Origin: M0108 sp044228795
Lineage (GTDB): Bacteria > Pseudomonadota > Gammaproteobacteria > Chromatiales > Chromatiaceae
DNA length: 64,000 nucleotides
Reading direction: 5' to 3'
Assembly (NCBI GenBank): GCA_044228795.1
Contig: JBGAUE010000007.1
Coordinates: 62,001 to 126,000 of the forward strand
Positions 52,457-61,339 of this stretch are shown piece after piece. How positions within the stretch are numbered: position 1 is the stretch's first letter; each line of letters opens with the position of its first letter. The notes below the pieces were generated by a model that was given only the letters and a program-made list of their open reading frames with translations, was not told the DNA's origin and did no database searches. The position numbers and the translations under genes were made by a program.

Positions 52457-55129
52457 ATGTCCGACGCCTACGATTTGCCCTACCCCGAGCAGGAACTACC
52501 GTCCGGCGACAGGCTACGGATCCCCCCCCATTCGATCCAGGCCGAGCAGTCCCTGCTGGGCGGCCTCATGCTGGACAACCAGACCTGGGATTCCGTGGCC
52601 GACAAGGTGGGCGAAGGCGACTTCTACCGGCGCGAACATCGCCTGATCTTTGGCGCCATCCGTGACCTGGCCGCCCGCGACCAGCCCTTCGACGTCGTCA
52701 CCCTGGCCGAGATGCTGGAGCGCACCGACCAACTGGAGGACGCCGGCGGCTTGCCCTACCTGGGAGTCATTGCCACCGGCACCCCCAGCGCCGCCAACGT
52801 CAAGGCCTACGCCAAGATCGTCCGCGAGCGCTCGGTACTGCGGCAGCTCATCTCCGTCGGCACCGGCATCAGCGACATTGCCTTCAATACCGAGGGCCGG
52901 GAGGTAGCGGAGCTGCTGGACGAGGCGGAACGGCGGGTCTTTGAGATCGCCGAGCAGGAACAACGTGGCGGTGGCGGCTTCCAGCCCCTGCGCAGTCTCC
53001 TCGGCAAGGCCGTGGACCGCATCGAGATCCTCTTCCAGCGCAACGAGCCTATCACCGGTCTGCCTTCCGGCTTCGCCGATTTCGACGAGATGACCTCCGG
53101 CCTCCAGCCGTCGGACCTCATCATCGTGGCGGGCCGCCCCTCCATGGGCAAAACGAGCTTCGCGATGAATCTCGCGGAAAACGTCGCGCTGGAGGTCAAG
53201 CGCCCGGTGGCCATCTTCAGCATGGAGATGCCCGGCGACGCCCTGGCCATGCGCATGATGTCCTCCCTGGGTCGCATCGATCAGCACCGGGTGCGCACCG
53301 GCAAGCTGGAGGAGGACGAATGGCCGCGCCTAACCTCGGCGGTGAATATGCTGGCGGACGCGCCCGTATTTATCGACGATACCCCGGCCCTGTCGCCCAC
53401 CGAGGTGCGCGCCCGCTCCCGCCGCCTCAAGCGCGAACATGGCGACCTGGCACTCATTGTCCTGGATTACCTCCAACTCATGCAGGTGCCGGGTAACAAT
53501 GAGAACCGCGCCACCGAGATCTCCGCCATCTCGCGGTCCCTCAAGGCCCTGGCCAAGGAACTCAAGGTCCCCGTCGTCGCCCTCTCCCAGCTCAACCGCA
53601 GCCTGGAGCAGCGGCCAAACAAGCGGCCGGTGATGTCGGATCTGCGTGAGTGCGTGACCGGGGACACCTTGGTCTTGCTGGCCGATGGCCGTCGGGTTCC
53701 CATTTGTGAACTGGTCGGCCAAACCCCGGAAGTGCTCTCCATAAACGTAGCGGGCAGGCTGATCAAGGCAACCTCGGATAAGATTTGGCGAGTGGGCCCT
53801 AAACCCGTGTTCGAGGTCCGACTGGCCAGTGGCCGCCACCTGCGTGGCACGGCCAACCACCGGCTTTATGGCGCCGAGGGTTGGCGTACCATCGGCGAAC
53901 TCAGTGCGGGTGACCGCCTGGGTACGGCGCGGCAAGTGCCAGAACCCTCATCGGCCCTTGTGTGGCCCGAGTCGGAAATTATTCTGCTCGCCCATCTGAT
54001 GGGTGACGGCAGCTACCTCAAGGGCCAGCCCTTACGCTATACCACGGCTTCCGATGCCAACAGTCGGATAGTGTCTGATTCCGCCATCCAGCACTTCGGC
54101 GTTCAGGTCAATCGCCATGAAGGCAAGGGGGCTTGGCATCAACTGGTATTCAGCGGCAATGGTAATCGCTGGCATCCAGCGGGTATCAACCTCTGGCTGC
54201 GCAATCTGGGGATATTTGGCCAACGGTCTCACGAAAAGCGGGTGCCATCGGCCCTCTTCCAACTCGCCAACGAGCAAATCGCCCTTTTCCTGAGACATCT
54301 ATGGGCTACCGACGGTACCATCTCTCCCCGCAAACCGGGTCAGCGAGGCAGTCACGGTGTCCACCTGAGCACCAACAGTCAAGGCCTGGCTGACGATGTC
54401 ATGGCCCTTTTGCTCCGCCTGGGTATCCGCGGACGCATCCAAGCCGTGACGAGTGCGCAATACCGCACCACTTACATGGTCTGGATCAGGGGCGCGGAAC
54501 AGCAACGGCTTTTTCTCGGAGAGGTCGGGGCCTTTGGCCCCAGAGAAAACCAGGCCAAGCTGCTTAGCGCCCTGATTGCCCATACAGTCCCCAACACTAA
54601 TTTGGACACTTTACCTGTCCAGGTCTTTGACCAGGTTCGTGCGGTCATGCGTTCCCAAGGTGTCACTACCCGAGGGATGGCCCAGATGCGTGGTACCTCC
54701 TATGGCGGTCAGGCACACTTCAACTTCGCACCATCGCGACAAACTCTGGCGAGCTATGCCGAGCTCCTAGACGACGAGCCATTGCGCAATCAGGCCAACA
54801 GCGACATCTTCTGGGATCGCATCGTCGCCATTGAGGAGGCTGGCGAGGAGGATGTCTTCGATCTCACCGTCCCCGGCCCTGCTAGTTGGCTGGCGGATGG
54901 CATCGTCAGCCACAACTCGGGAGCCATCGAACAGGACGCGGATCTCATTGTTTTTATTTACCGCGACGAGGTTTATCACGAGGATAGCAAGGATAAGGGG
55001 GTCGCCGAGATCATCATCGGCAAGCAGCGCAATGGGCCCATCGGCACTACGCGGCTGACCTTCCTCGGCAAGTACACCAAGTTCGAGAACTACATCTCGG
55101 ACGTATATGGGGACGAGGGCTACAGGTGA
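52457..55129 (+). CDS. dnaB: Replicative DNA helicase DnaB, interrupted by an intein
   Basis: Hexameric helicase of the replication fork. The N-terminal domain (PPHSIQAEQSLLGGLMLDN) and RecA-like domain (GRPSMGKTSFAMN near residue 227, ALIVLDYLQLM near 335) are normal. Inside the conserved segment MSDLRE-SGAIEQDAD an in-frame intein of 422 residues is inserted (residues 399-820). Without it the helicase is 468 residues, the usual size, ending KYTKFENYISDVYGDEGYR. Splicing must occur for the cell to live. The gene overlaps alr by four bases. Confidence 0.97.
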   Translation: MSDAYDLPYPEQELPSGDRLRIPPHSIQAEQSLLGGLMLDNQTWDSVADKVGEGDFYRREHRLIFGAIRDLAARDQPFDVVTLAEMLERTDQLEDAGGLPYLGVIATGTPSAANVKAYAKIVRERSVLRQLISVGTGISDIAFNTEGREVAELLDEAERRVFEIAEQEQRGGGGFQPLRSLLGKAVDRIEILFQRNEPITGLPSGFADFDEMTSGLQPSDLIIVAGRPSMGKTSFAMNLAENVALEVKRPVAIFSMEMPGDALAMRMMSSLGRIDQHRVRTGKLEEDEWPRLTSAVNMLADAPVFIDDTPALSPTEVRARSRRLKREHGDLALIVLDYLQLMQVPGNNENRATEISAISRSLKALAKELKVPVVALSQLNRSLEQRPNKRPVMSDLRECVTGDTLVLLADGRRVPICELVGQTPEVLSINVAGRLIKATSDKIWRVGPKPVFEVRLASGRHLRGTANHRLYGAEGWRTIGELSAGDRLGTARQVPEPSSALVWPESEIILLAHLMGDGSYLKGQPLRYTTASDANSRIVSDSAIQHFGVQVNRHEGKGAWHQLVFSGNGNRWHPAGINLWLRNLGIFGQRSHEKRVPSALFQLANEQIALFLRHLWATDGTISPRKPGQRGSHGVHLSTNSQGLADDVMALLLRLGIRGRIQAVTSAQYRTTYMVWIRGAEQQRLFLGEVGAFGPRENQAKLLSALIAHTVPNTNLDTLPVQVFDQVRAVMRSQGVTTRGMAQMRGTSYGGQAHFNFAPSRQTLASYAELLDDEPLRNQANSDIFWDRIVAIEEAGEEDVFDLTVPGPASWLADGIVSHNSGAIEQDADLIVFIYRDEVYHEDSKDKGVAEIIIGKQRNGPIGTTRLTFLGKYTKFENYISDVYGDEGYR
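53651..54916 (+). mobile_element. DnaB intein with LAGLIDADG (DOD) homing endonuclease
   Basis: The insert starts with Cys399 (CVTGDTLVLLADGRRVPI, splicing block A) and ends with WLADGIVSHN followed by extein Ser821. The penultimate His and terminal Asn, with Ser as the +1 nucleophile, make a complete splicing set. Block B is probably GRHLRGTANHRLY (Thr and His of the TxxH type). The endonuclease repeats are ILLAHLMGDGSYL and LFLRHLWATDGTI, both with the acidic residue kept, so the nuclease may be active. The site, next to the DnaB ATP-binding loop, is a known intein insertion point. Confidence 0.93.
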
Positions 55130-56265
55130 GGTTCACAGGTCCCCGCGCCCTGATCGACCTGGGGGCCCTGCAACATAACCTGGGAGTGGTGCGCAGGCAG
55201 GCCCCCGCCAGTCGGATCTGGGCCATCATCAAGGCGGATGCCTATGGCCACGGCCTGGAGCGGGCCGCCGCCGCCCTGACAGAGGCAGATGGGTTCGCCG
55301 TAGCCCGGGTCGAGGAGGCCCTGCGCCTGCGCACGGCGAGGGTTACAAAGCCCATCCTGGTCCTGACCGGCGCCCTCTCCCGCGAGGAAACCGCCGCCGC
55401 CCTAGAGCACCAACTCGACCTGACCCTGCACCAAGCCGAACAAGTGACCTGGCTCGAGGCCTTACCCCCCTGCCCCCCGCTGCGCGTCTGGATCAAGGTC
55501 GATACGGGGATGCATCGTCTGGGTTTCGACCCCCTTGAGGTGCCCGCTATCCAGTCGCGACTTGCCGCCTGCCCACAGGTGGCGCCGCTACCGGGCCTCA
55601 TGACCCATCTGGCCAATGCCGACAACCCTGAGGATCCCTTGACGGACCGCCAGTGTCTGCGGTTGCGGGCCCTGGCTAGGCCGGACCAAGCCTTAAATAT
55701 CGGCAACTCCGGCGGCCTCCTGGCCTTTCCCGCCGCACGCACGGCTTGGGTCAGACCCGGCATCATGCTCTACGGCGGCTCCCCCTTCTCTTGCCTGAGC
55801 GCGGAAGAGTGCGGCCTGGAGCCCGTAATGACCCTCATGACCCAGATTTCCGCCGTCCACCACTTCCATGCCGGGGACCGCATTGGGTACGGGGGCACCT
55901 TCTCATGCCCTGAGGACATGCCGGTGGGCGTGGCCGCTATCGGCTATGGTGACGGCTACCCTCGCCATGCCCCTACAGGGACACCCGTGCTGGTGGGGGG
56001 CCGGCGGGTGGCCCTGATTGGGCGCGTCTCCATGGACAGCATCAGCCTGGACCTGCGCCAGGCCCCTGGGACCCAACCCGGCGACGAAGTCATACTCTGG
56101 GGCCGCGGCCTGCCGGTGGAGGAGATTGCTCAAAACGCTGGCACAATCAACTACGAGTTACTCTGTGGTCTGAGCGCGCGAGTGCACAGGGCATCCATGC
56201 CAATACCACAGTCGTTAAGCATTAAATCGCGCGAGAACCACAACCAAAGAGAGGAAAGGCAATGA
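55126..56265 (+). CDS. alr: Alanine racemase
   Basis: PLP enzyme that makes D-alanine for peptidoglycan. The GTG start overlaps the dnaB stop. IIKADAYGHGLERAA carries the PLP lysine (Lys36); KVDTGMHRLGF and GDRIGYGGTFSC contain the second catalytic base (Tyr255); YGDGYPRHAP and VGGRRVALIGRVSMDSISLDL are typical. The 379 residues include a C-terminal tail past the usual end that becomes AT-rich and overlaps the next gene. Confidence 0.96.
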   Translation: MRFTGPRALIDLGALQHNLGVVRRQAPASRIWAIIKADAYGHGLERAAAALTEADGFAVARVEEALRLRTARVTKPILVLTGALSREETAAALEHQLDLTLHQAEQVTWLEALPPCPPLRVWIKVDTGMHRLGFDPLEVPAIQSRLAACPQVAPLPGLMTHLANADNPEDPLTDRQCLRLRALARPDQALNIGNSGGLLAFPAARTAWVRPGIMLYGGSPFSCLSAEECGLEPVMTLMTQISAVHHFHAGDRIGYGGTFSCPEDMPVGVAAIGYGDGYPRHAPTGTPVLVGGRRVALIGRVSMDSISLDLRQAPGTQPGDEVILWGRGLPVEEIAQNAGTINYELLCGLSARVHRASMPIPQSLSIKSRENHNQREERQ

Positions 56266-56738
56266 AGATTGGTAATCTGTTGATTGGTTTTTTAGGTGGG
56301 GTGATCCTGGTAAGTGTCGTGGGGTGGCTGATGGCGCCGGGATTGATGCTGACAGAATACCAAAGCCCCTTTGGTGTTGAAGAGACGGTCGAAAACATCA
56401 AGCAAAGGGCGGTTGCTGAAGGATGGGTGGTTTCCAGCGTAACGCCACTGAACGATTCCGTGAAAAAACATGGTGGGGGTGATCTTCCGCCAATAAGGCT
56501 GGTTAATCTTTGCGAGCCTCATCATGCATTTAACATCCTGACGGAGGATAAGAATAAGATCGTCTCTGTAATGATGCCCTGTACTATTAGCGTCTATCAG
56601 AAAGCCGATGGCAAGACATATATCGGCACCATGAATGCTGGGTTATTGGGAAAGATGTTTGGTGGAACCGTAGCAAAGGTCATGGGTGGCGAAGTAGCAG
56701 CCCAGCAGCAGAAATTCATATCGTTCGCCAATCAATAG
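56262..56738 (+). CDS. DUF302 protein with N-terminal membrane anchor
   Basis: A 158-residue protein whose ATG overlaps the alr stop by four bases and is preceded by GAGGAAAGG. A hydrophobic anchor (about 7-29, LLIGFLGGVILVSVVGWLM) leads into a DUF302 domain: SPFGVEETVENIKQRAVAEGWVV, PPIRLVNLCEPHHAFNIL and IVSVMMPCTISVYQKADGKTYIG. It is more AT-rich than alr and dnaB, so it may be a later addition to the operon. The family role is unsettled; see the relative at 37810-38313. Confidence 0.86.
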   Translation: MKIGNLLIGFLGGVILVSVVGWLMAPGLMLTEYQSPFGVEETVENIKQRAVAEGWVVSSVTPLNDSVKKHGGGDLPPIRLVNLCEPHHAFNILTEDKNKIVSVMMPCTISVYQKADGKTYIGTMNAGLLGKMFGGTVAKVMGGEVAAQQQKFISFANQ

Positions 56739-56766
56739 CGGCCAACATCGCGCTTTAACGAGATGG

Positions 56767-56795
56767 GAAATCCCCCGGCTCTGCCGGGAGATTTC
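56767..56795. repeat. Palindromic hairpin after the DUF302 gene
   Basis: CCCGGC/GCCGGG and the outer GAAATC/GATTTC pair around a TCT loop with one mismatch, giving a 12-pair arm. It may be a terminator or a REP-like dispersed element; only one copy is in this window. Confidence 0.55.
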
Positions 56796-56837
56796 TCCAG
56801 TTTGACATTTCCAGCATACAACGACGATAGCCCGTAG

Positions 56838-56869
56838 GATGCGCTGAGCGTCTGTTTGCGAAGCGCATC
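56838..56869. repeat. Inverted repeat GATGCGCT/AGCGCATC
   Basis: An eight-base perfect inverted repeat with a 16-base spacer, within a GTAGGATGCGCT-type sequence that looks like dispersed intergenic palindromes seen in many Proteobacteria. No gene is present from 56739 to 56981. Confidence 0.45.
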
Positions 56870-56981
56870 AACTAGTGATCAATTGAGCGGGATAGTCAGC
56901 GCTAAGAGGCCGGGGAGGCTTGACGGGTAACTCTGTGGCAAAGCTCAGAATCTAGCTGCAAAGAATCGAAAGAAGAAACCC

Positions 56982-57494
56982 ATGAATTTGAAGATCACAA
57001 TTAGAAGCGAAACTGAAGCCGATGTGAACGTAATAACCGAGGTCACCGAAGCCGCATTTAAGACTCTGGAGATTAGCAATCACACTGAGCAGTTCATCGT
57101 TGCGGCGCTACGCGCCGCGCAGGCACTCACGATATCGCTTGTCGCGGAAGTAGATGGCCGTGTGATTGGACATATAGCCTTCTCTCCCGTGGCCATTTCG
57201 GGCGACACTCAGAACTGGTACGGCCTAGGACCAGTCTCGGTGTTACCGGGGTATCAGCGGCAAGGCATTGGCAAGGCCCTGATTCAGGAAGGGCTGTCAC
57301 GCCTGAAAGACATGAGGGCCCAGGGTTGTTGTCTTGTCGGTCATCCTGATTACTACCGGAAATTCGGGTTCAAGCATGTGCCGGAACTTGTGATTGAGGG
57401 CGTTCCACAGGAAGTTTTCTTCGCTCTGTCTTTCGACGGCCAGACTCCGCATGGTACCGTCACTTTCCACGAGGGATTCAAGACCGAGGGCTAA
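56982..57494 (+). CDS. GNAT N-acetyltransferase on a gene cassette
   Basis: A 170-residue acetyltransferase of the YhbS-like GNAT group. The acetyl-CoA loop is VLPGYQRQGIGKALIQEG (Q/RxxGxG/A), preceded by VIGHIAFSPVAISG and WYGLGPVSV, and followed by VGHPDYYRKFGFKHVPEL. Substrate unknown. The stop codon lies inside the left core of an attC-like site, the normal position for a cassette gene, and composition is less GC-rich than the chromosome around. Confidence 0.88.
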   Translation: MNLKITIRSETEADVNVITEVTEAAFKTLEISNHTEQFIVAALRAAQALTISLVAEVDGRVIGHIAFSPVAISGDTQNWYGLGPVSVLPGYQRQGIGKALIQEGLSRLKDMRAQGCCLVGHPDYYRKFGFKHVPELVIEGVPQEVFFALSFDGQTPHGTVTFHEGFKTEG

Positions 57495-57557
57495 CCCATC
57501 ATTCCACCGGACCTTGCGCATAAAGCCGCGCAAAGCCGGTGAATCCAAACATTAGGT
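57489..57557 (+). repeat. attC-like site 4 (after GNAT gene)
   Basis: GGCTAAC (57489-57495) and ATTAGGT (57551-57557) are near matches to the attC cores. ATTCCACCGG (57501-57510) pairs with CCGGTGAAT (57536-57544), and TTGCGC with GCGCAA inside. The arms and the GAATnCAAAC right flank are almost the same as in site 2 at 46711-46775, nearly 11 kb away, so both derive from one attC type. Confidence 0.7.
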
Positions 57558-57570
57558 TTACCCGTCGTGC

Positions 57571-57612
57571 GCGGAAAGCCCCGTTATTCAGGGCGGGGAT
57601 GGGTAGCGCCGG
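57571..57612 (+). mobile_element. Hairpin resembling an IS200/IS605-group right end
   Basis: GGAAAGCCCCG followed by CGGGGATGGGTAGCG, with CCCCG (57579-57583) and CGGGG (57594-57598) paired, looks like the 3' hairpin of IS605/IS1341-type elements, which also serves as guide-RNA scaffold of TnpB. No tnpA or tnpB gene remains nearby, so this would be a solo end. Assignment is by pattern memory only. Confidence 0.4.
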
Positions 57613-57695
57613 AGGATGGACCCGTCCGGTTACTGTGTCGGTGGGAATCTGTTGCTGTTCGCTGTACTGGCGTACGATAGGAATCGGAGTTTCAC

Positions 57696-57932
57696 ATGAA
57701 GACCTGTTTGTTGCGGTCCTGTGTACTCGCTCTGAGCCTTAACTGCGGCATTTCCGGGACAAAAGCGGCCGATTGCTATTGGCTGCGCTTGAATGGGCTC
57801 TCTGTCGCGAAGTCCTCTGATTTTTTAGCCCCGGGTGACTACCTGCCTCTTATCGGACTGGAGCCCGGCGAAACCTATAGCCTGCTCTCAGGCACGGAGC
57901 CATCCATCGAGCTTCTAGGCAGGTATCGGTGA
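57696..57932 (+). CDS. Small secreted protein of unknown function
   Basis: A 78-residue frame with GGAG before the ATG and a plausible signal peptide (MKTCLLRSCVLALSLNCGI, cleavage near TKA). The mature part (CYWLRLNGLSVAKSSDFLAPGDYLPLIGLEPGETYSLL) matches nothing I know. It may be the front part of a longer broken gene, since a second short frame overlaps its end. Confidence 0.4.
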   Translation: MKTCLLRSCVLALSLNCGISGTKAADCYWLRLNGLSVAKSSDFLAPGDYLPLIGLEPGETYSLLSGTEPSIELLGRYR

Positions 57933-58024
57933 CAGCGCCCGCCCTGGCATCGGACCAGGAATGGAAACAGTTCGTCGCAAATGCCGTCATCGAGCCGATC
58001 CCCGAGCGCTGGCAGTTGCCGTGA
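57929..58024 (+). pseudogene. Short overlapping frame, possible gene fragment
   Basis: A GTG at 57929 overlaps the preceding stop, and 31 codons follow, ending WQLP. The segment (SDQEWKQFVANAVIEPIPER) looks coding but is too short to stand alone. It could be the tail of the gene starting at 57696 after a frameshift. Confidence 0.3.
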
Positions 58025-58129
58025 CGCCGGCCATTTTGACGCGGAAGCCCGACCCGTGGAGAGAGGCTGGCGGCCGCTGGCGACTCGACCCGCTTTCCGA
58101 CCCATGCAATCACCATGAGGAGTAGGCCG

Positions 58130-59320
58130 ATGGGCAGAGATTCATTCACAGAGGTCACGACGCAGTCCTGGGGCAGCCGTCTCGGCCAGTCCGTAAAAGG
58201 GGTCGTGTTTGGGGGCGTGCTGTTGATCGCGGCCTTCCCCCTCCAGTTCTGGAACGAGGGTCGGGCGGTTGACCGGGCGAAAGCCCTCGAGGAAGGGGCG
58301 GCAGCTGTGATCAGCGTGGCATCGGATACTGTCGAACCGGCCGGCGAGGGTAAGCTGGTGCACATGATAGGGCAGGCCACCACCCAGCAGGTTCTGGCCG
58401 ATACGGACTTTCCGATATCCGCAAAGGCTATCAAGCTGTCCCGAGTGGTGGAGATGTTCCAGTGGAAGGAAGATGCGCACTCCCAGACGCGCGAGAAGCT
58501 GGGCGGCGGAACCGAGACCCTGACCACCTACACCTATGCCAAGACCTGGAGCCCCAAGGTGATCGATGCGTCGACGTTTCGCCAGCCGGAGGGGCACGAC
58601 AATCCCTCATCCATGGCCTACGCAGGCAAGGACTACCAGGCTACTGAGGTGGGGCTGGGGGCCTTCCGCCTGAACCAGAGCCTGATCGGTCGGTTGAACC
58701 GCTTCGAGCCGCTCAGCGTCAGCGTCGAGAACAACAAGGTGCCGCACTTTATGGCCAACAAAGCGGTCACCTTGCAGGGGAGCACTTTCTACCTCGGGAT
58801 GGATCCGAGCAACCCGGAGATCGGCGATCTTCGCGTCAGCTTCCAAGCGGTAATGCCGGCGATGGTGAGTATCGTTTCGCAACAGCGGGGCAACAGCTTT
58901 GTACCCTACATGGCGAAGAGGGGCGAGGTCGAGCTGCTCGAATACGGCGAGACCTCTGCCGCCGCCATGTTCAAGGGGGCGCAGGAAAGCAACGCCATGC
59001 TGACCTGGATCCTCCGCGGAGTGGGGTTCCTTTTCATGTTTGTCGGGCTGAAAACCATTCTCGCTCCCCTGCGCACCTTGGGTGCGGTGGTGCCAGTCAT
59101 CGGCAACATCGTCGGATACGGAACGGGTCTCATCGCGTTCCTGCTGGCGTTGGCCCTCTCGCTGATCACCATCGCCATCGCCTGGATCTTCTACCGGCCG
59201 CTGCTGGGCGTTGGACTCCTGGTGGCGGGGCTTGCGATTCCCCTGTCGCTGAAGTTGTTGCGACCTGGAGGGGGTGCAGCGGCGGCCGGCGCCGCGGGCA
59301 ACCCGCCGGCGGCCGGCTGA
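58130..59320 (+). CDS. TMEM43-family membrane protein
   Basis: Starting at MGRDSFTEVTTQSWGSRL (GAGGAG upstream), 396 residues. The protein has one membrane helix near the N-terminus (about 24-42), a large non-cytoplasmic domain (FWNEGRAVDRAKALEEG, KAIKLSRVVEMFQWKEDA, TYAKTWSPKVIDASTF), and three helices near the C-terminus (about 287-367). This is the layout of TMEM43/LUMA proteins, known best from animals but present in many bacteria. The bacterial role is unknown. No operon partner is apparent. Confidence 0.87.
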   Translation: MGRDSFTEVTTQSWGSRLGQSVKGVVFGGVLLIAAFPLQFWNEGRAVDRAKALEEGAAAVISVASDTVEPAGEGKLVHMIGQATTQQVLADTDFPISAKAIKLSRVVEMFQWKEDAHSQTREKLGGGTETLTTYTYAKTWSPKVIDASTFRQPEGHDNPSSMAYAGKDYQATEVGLGAFRLNQSLIGRLNRFEPLSVSVENNKVPHFMANKAVTLQGSTFYLGMDPSNPEIGDLRVSFQAVMPAMVSIVSQQRGNSFVPYMAKRGEVELLEYGETSAAAMFKGAQESNAMLTWILRGVGFLFMFVGLKTILAPLRTLGAVVPVIGNIVGYGTGLIAFLLALALSLITIAIAWIFYRPLLGVGLLVAGLAIPLSLKLLRPGGGAAAAGAAGNPPAAG

Positions 59321-59335
59321 TCCAAAGAGGAACGT

Positions 59336-59361
59336 CGGGCGCTCCGCGCTTGGGGCGCCCG
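59336..59361 (+). terminator. GC-rich hairpin after the TMEM43-type gene
   Basis: CGGGCGCTCC pairs with GGGGCGCCCG over a six-base loop, 15 bases after the stop. There is no T-run. The rest of the interval to 59650 shows no convincing gene or repeat. Confidence 0.5.
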
Positions 59362-59650
59362 TCGCACGCGGTTTGTGCGCGCCCTTGGGGGGCTTGAAAT
59401 CAGTGGGATATTGGACGGTGAACGGCCCGCCATTCGTCCGCGAGCGTTTTCGCCTTTTGGATCTGTGCGGGCGTCATGAGAGTCGGCATTGTGGCGGCGA
59501 CTGTGTCGCCCGCTGTGGATACCGTAAGATCCTGGAGGATAACCGGCAACAGAGTGGACGTAGTAGGGTCCGGCTAAGGCTTGGGGACAGGAAAAAATAT
59601 GCAGCGCACGGCATCGGGAAAAATGCATCGCTGGGCAGTTTCGCTCCCGC

Positions 59651-61339
59651 TCAGGCCGTCCGCAGCCGTGTTATCTTGACCAGAGCCACGGCGGCCAGAG
59701 GCACTAACAGGCCGATCAGCAAGGCGGCCATCATCAGGGCACCCAACTCCCCATAGTCCGCCGGCACGGTGATGTCCCCGCTCACCGGGTCTTTGACCTC
59801 CCGCGTCACCAGGAAGATTTCATTCAGGTATTTAGTCCCCAACTGGCCCGCCGACAGGGCCAGGTTGGTGAAGGAGGCCATGACGGCGAAAAAGGTGGCC
59901 TTGAGGCTATCCGGGGCCGAATTGGCGATCCAGGCTAGCATGGGTACCATGGCGATCTGCCCCAAGGGCGACTCTAGGGCCGTATCGACCACAGCGATGA
60001 AGCGGGCGTCAATGAAGCCCCCTGTCACGGCCACCGTCCATTCGTGGAGCCCGTGGTACATGCCAATGATGGGCAAATAGAGCAGACTGGAAATCACCGT
60101 CAGGAAGACCACGACATAGGCGATGGAACGTTCGGCCATGAAGCGCCGGAACATAAAGAGTCCCAGCAAGGTCAGGCTGCTGCCGATCAGCGACAAGACC
60201 GACATGAATTGCTGGTCGAAGACCAGCTCGTCGATCATCCACCAGGTCTGGCCTGCACCCGGACCTGGCATAGCGCGGAACACAAAGATGATGAGGGCCG
60301 TACCCACCAGATAGAGCCGCGCCTCCGGGTCTAGGGCTCGCAACAGACGCGACATCAGAAAGAGGATGATGATCATGGACCCGACGAAGATGATCTCCTG
60401 GTTGTAGGGCACCTCCGTCAGTCCCAGGGCCAGGGTGAAGGCGACGAAGACCAGGCTGCCGCCCAGGATCCACCAATTCGGATGGGTCTTCTCCAGAGGG
60501 TGCTCAAGCCGACGAACCGCTTCGGCGCGCGTCAAACCCTTGGCCATCAGGTGGCGCAGGTCGCGACGTTTGACGAAGCTGGCCAGGGCCACGCCCAGGA
60601 TGGAGACCAGGGGGATGACCAGAGCCATCTTGTAGATGAGCAGATAGGTCGCGACCTTGTCCGCCTCTGACATTGCCTCGACCCCGGCAAAGAGGGAGAC
60701 ATTGGCCAAGGCTACCAGTACCCCACCGCCGATGATGGCCACCCGTCCCAAGGTCTGCATAGTGGTGTGCATGAGCTTGCGCGTCGCCGGGTCGATAGGC
60801 TGGCCATGGGCATCCACCCGGGGGACCGCTTCTACCGTCATGGCGTCCGCCACCACGTCTTGAATGACATAGCCCACCGGCGCCAGCAGGGCGGCGAGGA
60901 CATACCAGGCCTCCACCGGCATGATCGCAGCCATGGAGACGCGTTCCCCAAGCAGGCCGATCATGATCAGCAGGCTGGCGGTCAGCAGGGCTGCGCCCAG
61001 ATAGACCATGGCCGCCTTATGGCGCCAGATCAGATCGACCAGGTGCCCCAAAGGCATCTTGAGGGCCCAGGGGATGCCCGCCCAGAAACCCAATGCCGCC
61101 AGAAAGGCGGCGGACAACCCCAGATAATCCTTGACGAAGAAGGTGCCGACGATGGCGGTCAGGCCCTGGATACCGTAGGCCACATAGACCATCAGGGGTG
61201 GTAGGTAGGAGAGGCGCAGTTCGCGCCCCAATTCCAGAATGTTACGGTCAAACCAGTGGCCCATTCCGGCGATATAGCCGCCCTGAGGCTCCCCTGGCCT
61301 GCTCCGTCTGGCGATCCGCTGGCTGATGTCTGGGTTCAA
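59651..61339 (-). CDS. BT1-like folate/biopterin-type MFS transporter
   Basis: A 562-residue membrane protein with about 12-14 helices. PLMVYVAYGIQGLTAIVGTFFVKDYLGL, GFWAGIPWALKMPLGHLVDLI and especially APVGYVIQDVVADAMTVEAV recall the folate-biopterin transporter (FBT/BT1) branch of the major facilitator superfamily, found in protists, plants, cyanobacteria and some Proteobacteria. The longest frame opens with TTG; an ATG at residue 26 (MGHWFDRN) is an alternative. The substrate is uncertain. It diverges from phosphoribulokinase. Confidence 0.65.
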   Translation of the reverse strand: MNPDISQRIARRSRPGEPQGGYIAGMGHWFDRNILELGRELRLSYLPPLMVYVAYGIQGLTAIVGTFFVKDYLGLSAAFLAALGFWAGIPWALKMPLGHLVDLIWRHKAAMVYLGAALLTASLLIMIGLLGERVSMAAIMPVEAWYVLAALLAPVGYVIQDVVADAMTVEAVPRVDAHGQPIDPATRKLMHTTMQTLGRVAIIGGGVLVALANVSLFAGVEAMSEADKVATYLLIYKMALVIPLVSILGVALASFVKRRDLRHLMAKGLTRAEAVRRLEHPLEKTHPNWWILGGSLVFVAFTLALGLTEVPYNQEIIFVGSMIIILFLMSRLLRALDPEARLYLVGTALIIFVFRAMPGPGAGQTWWMIDELVFDQQFMSVLSLIGSSLTLLGLFMFRRFMAERSIAYVVVFLTVISSLLYLPIIGMYHGLHEWTVAVTGGFIDARFIAVVDTALESPLGQIAMVPMLAWIANSAPDSLKATFFAVMASFTNLALSAGQLGTKYLNEIFLVTREVKDPVSGDITVPADYGELGALMMAALLIGLLVPLAAVALVKITRLRTA

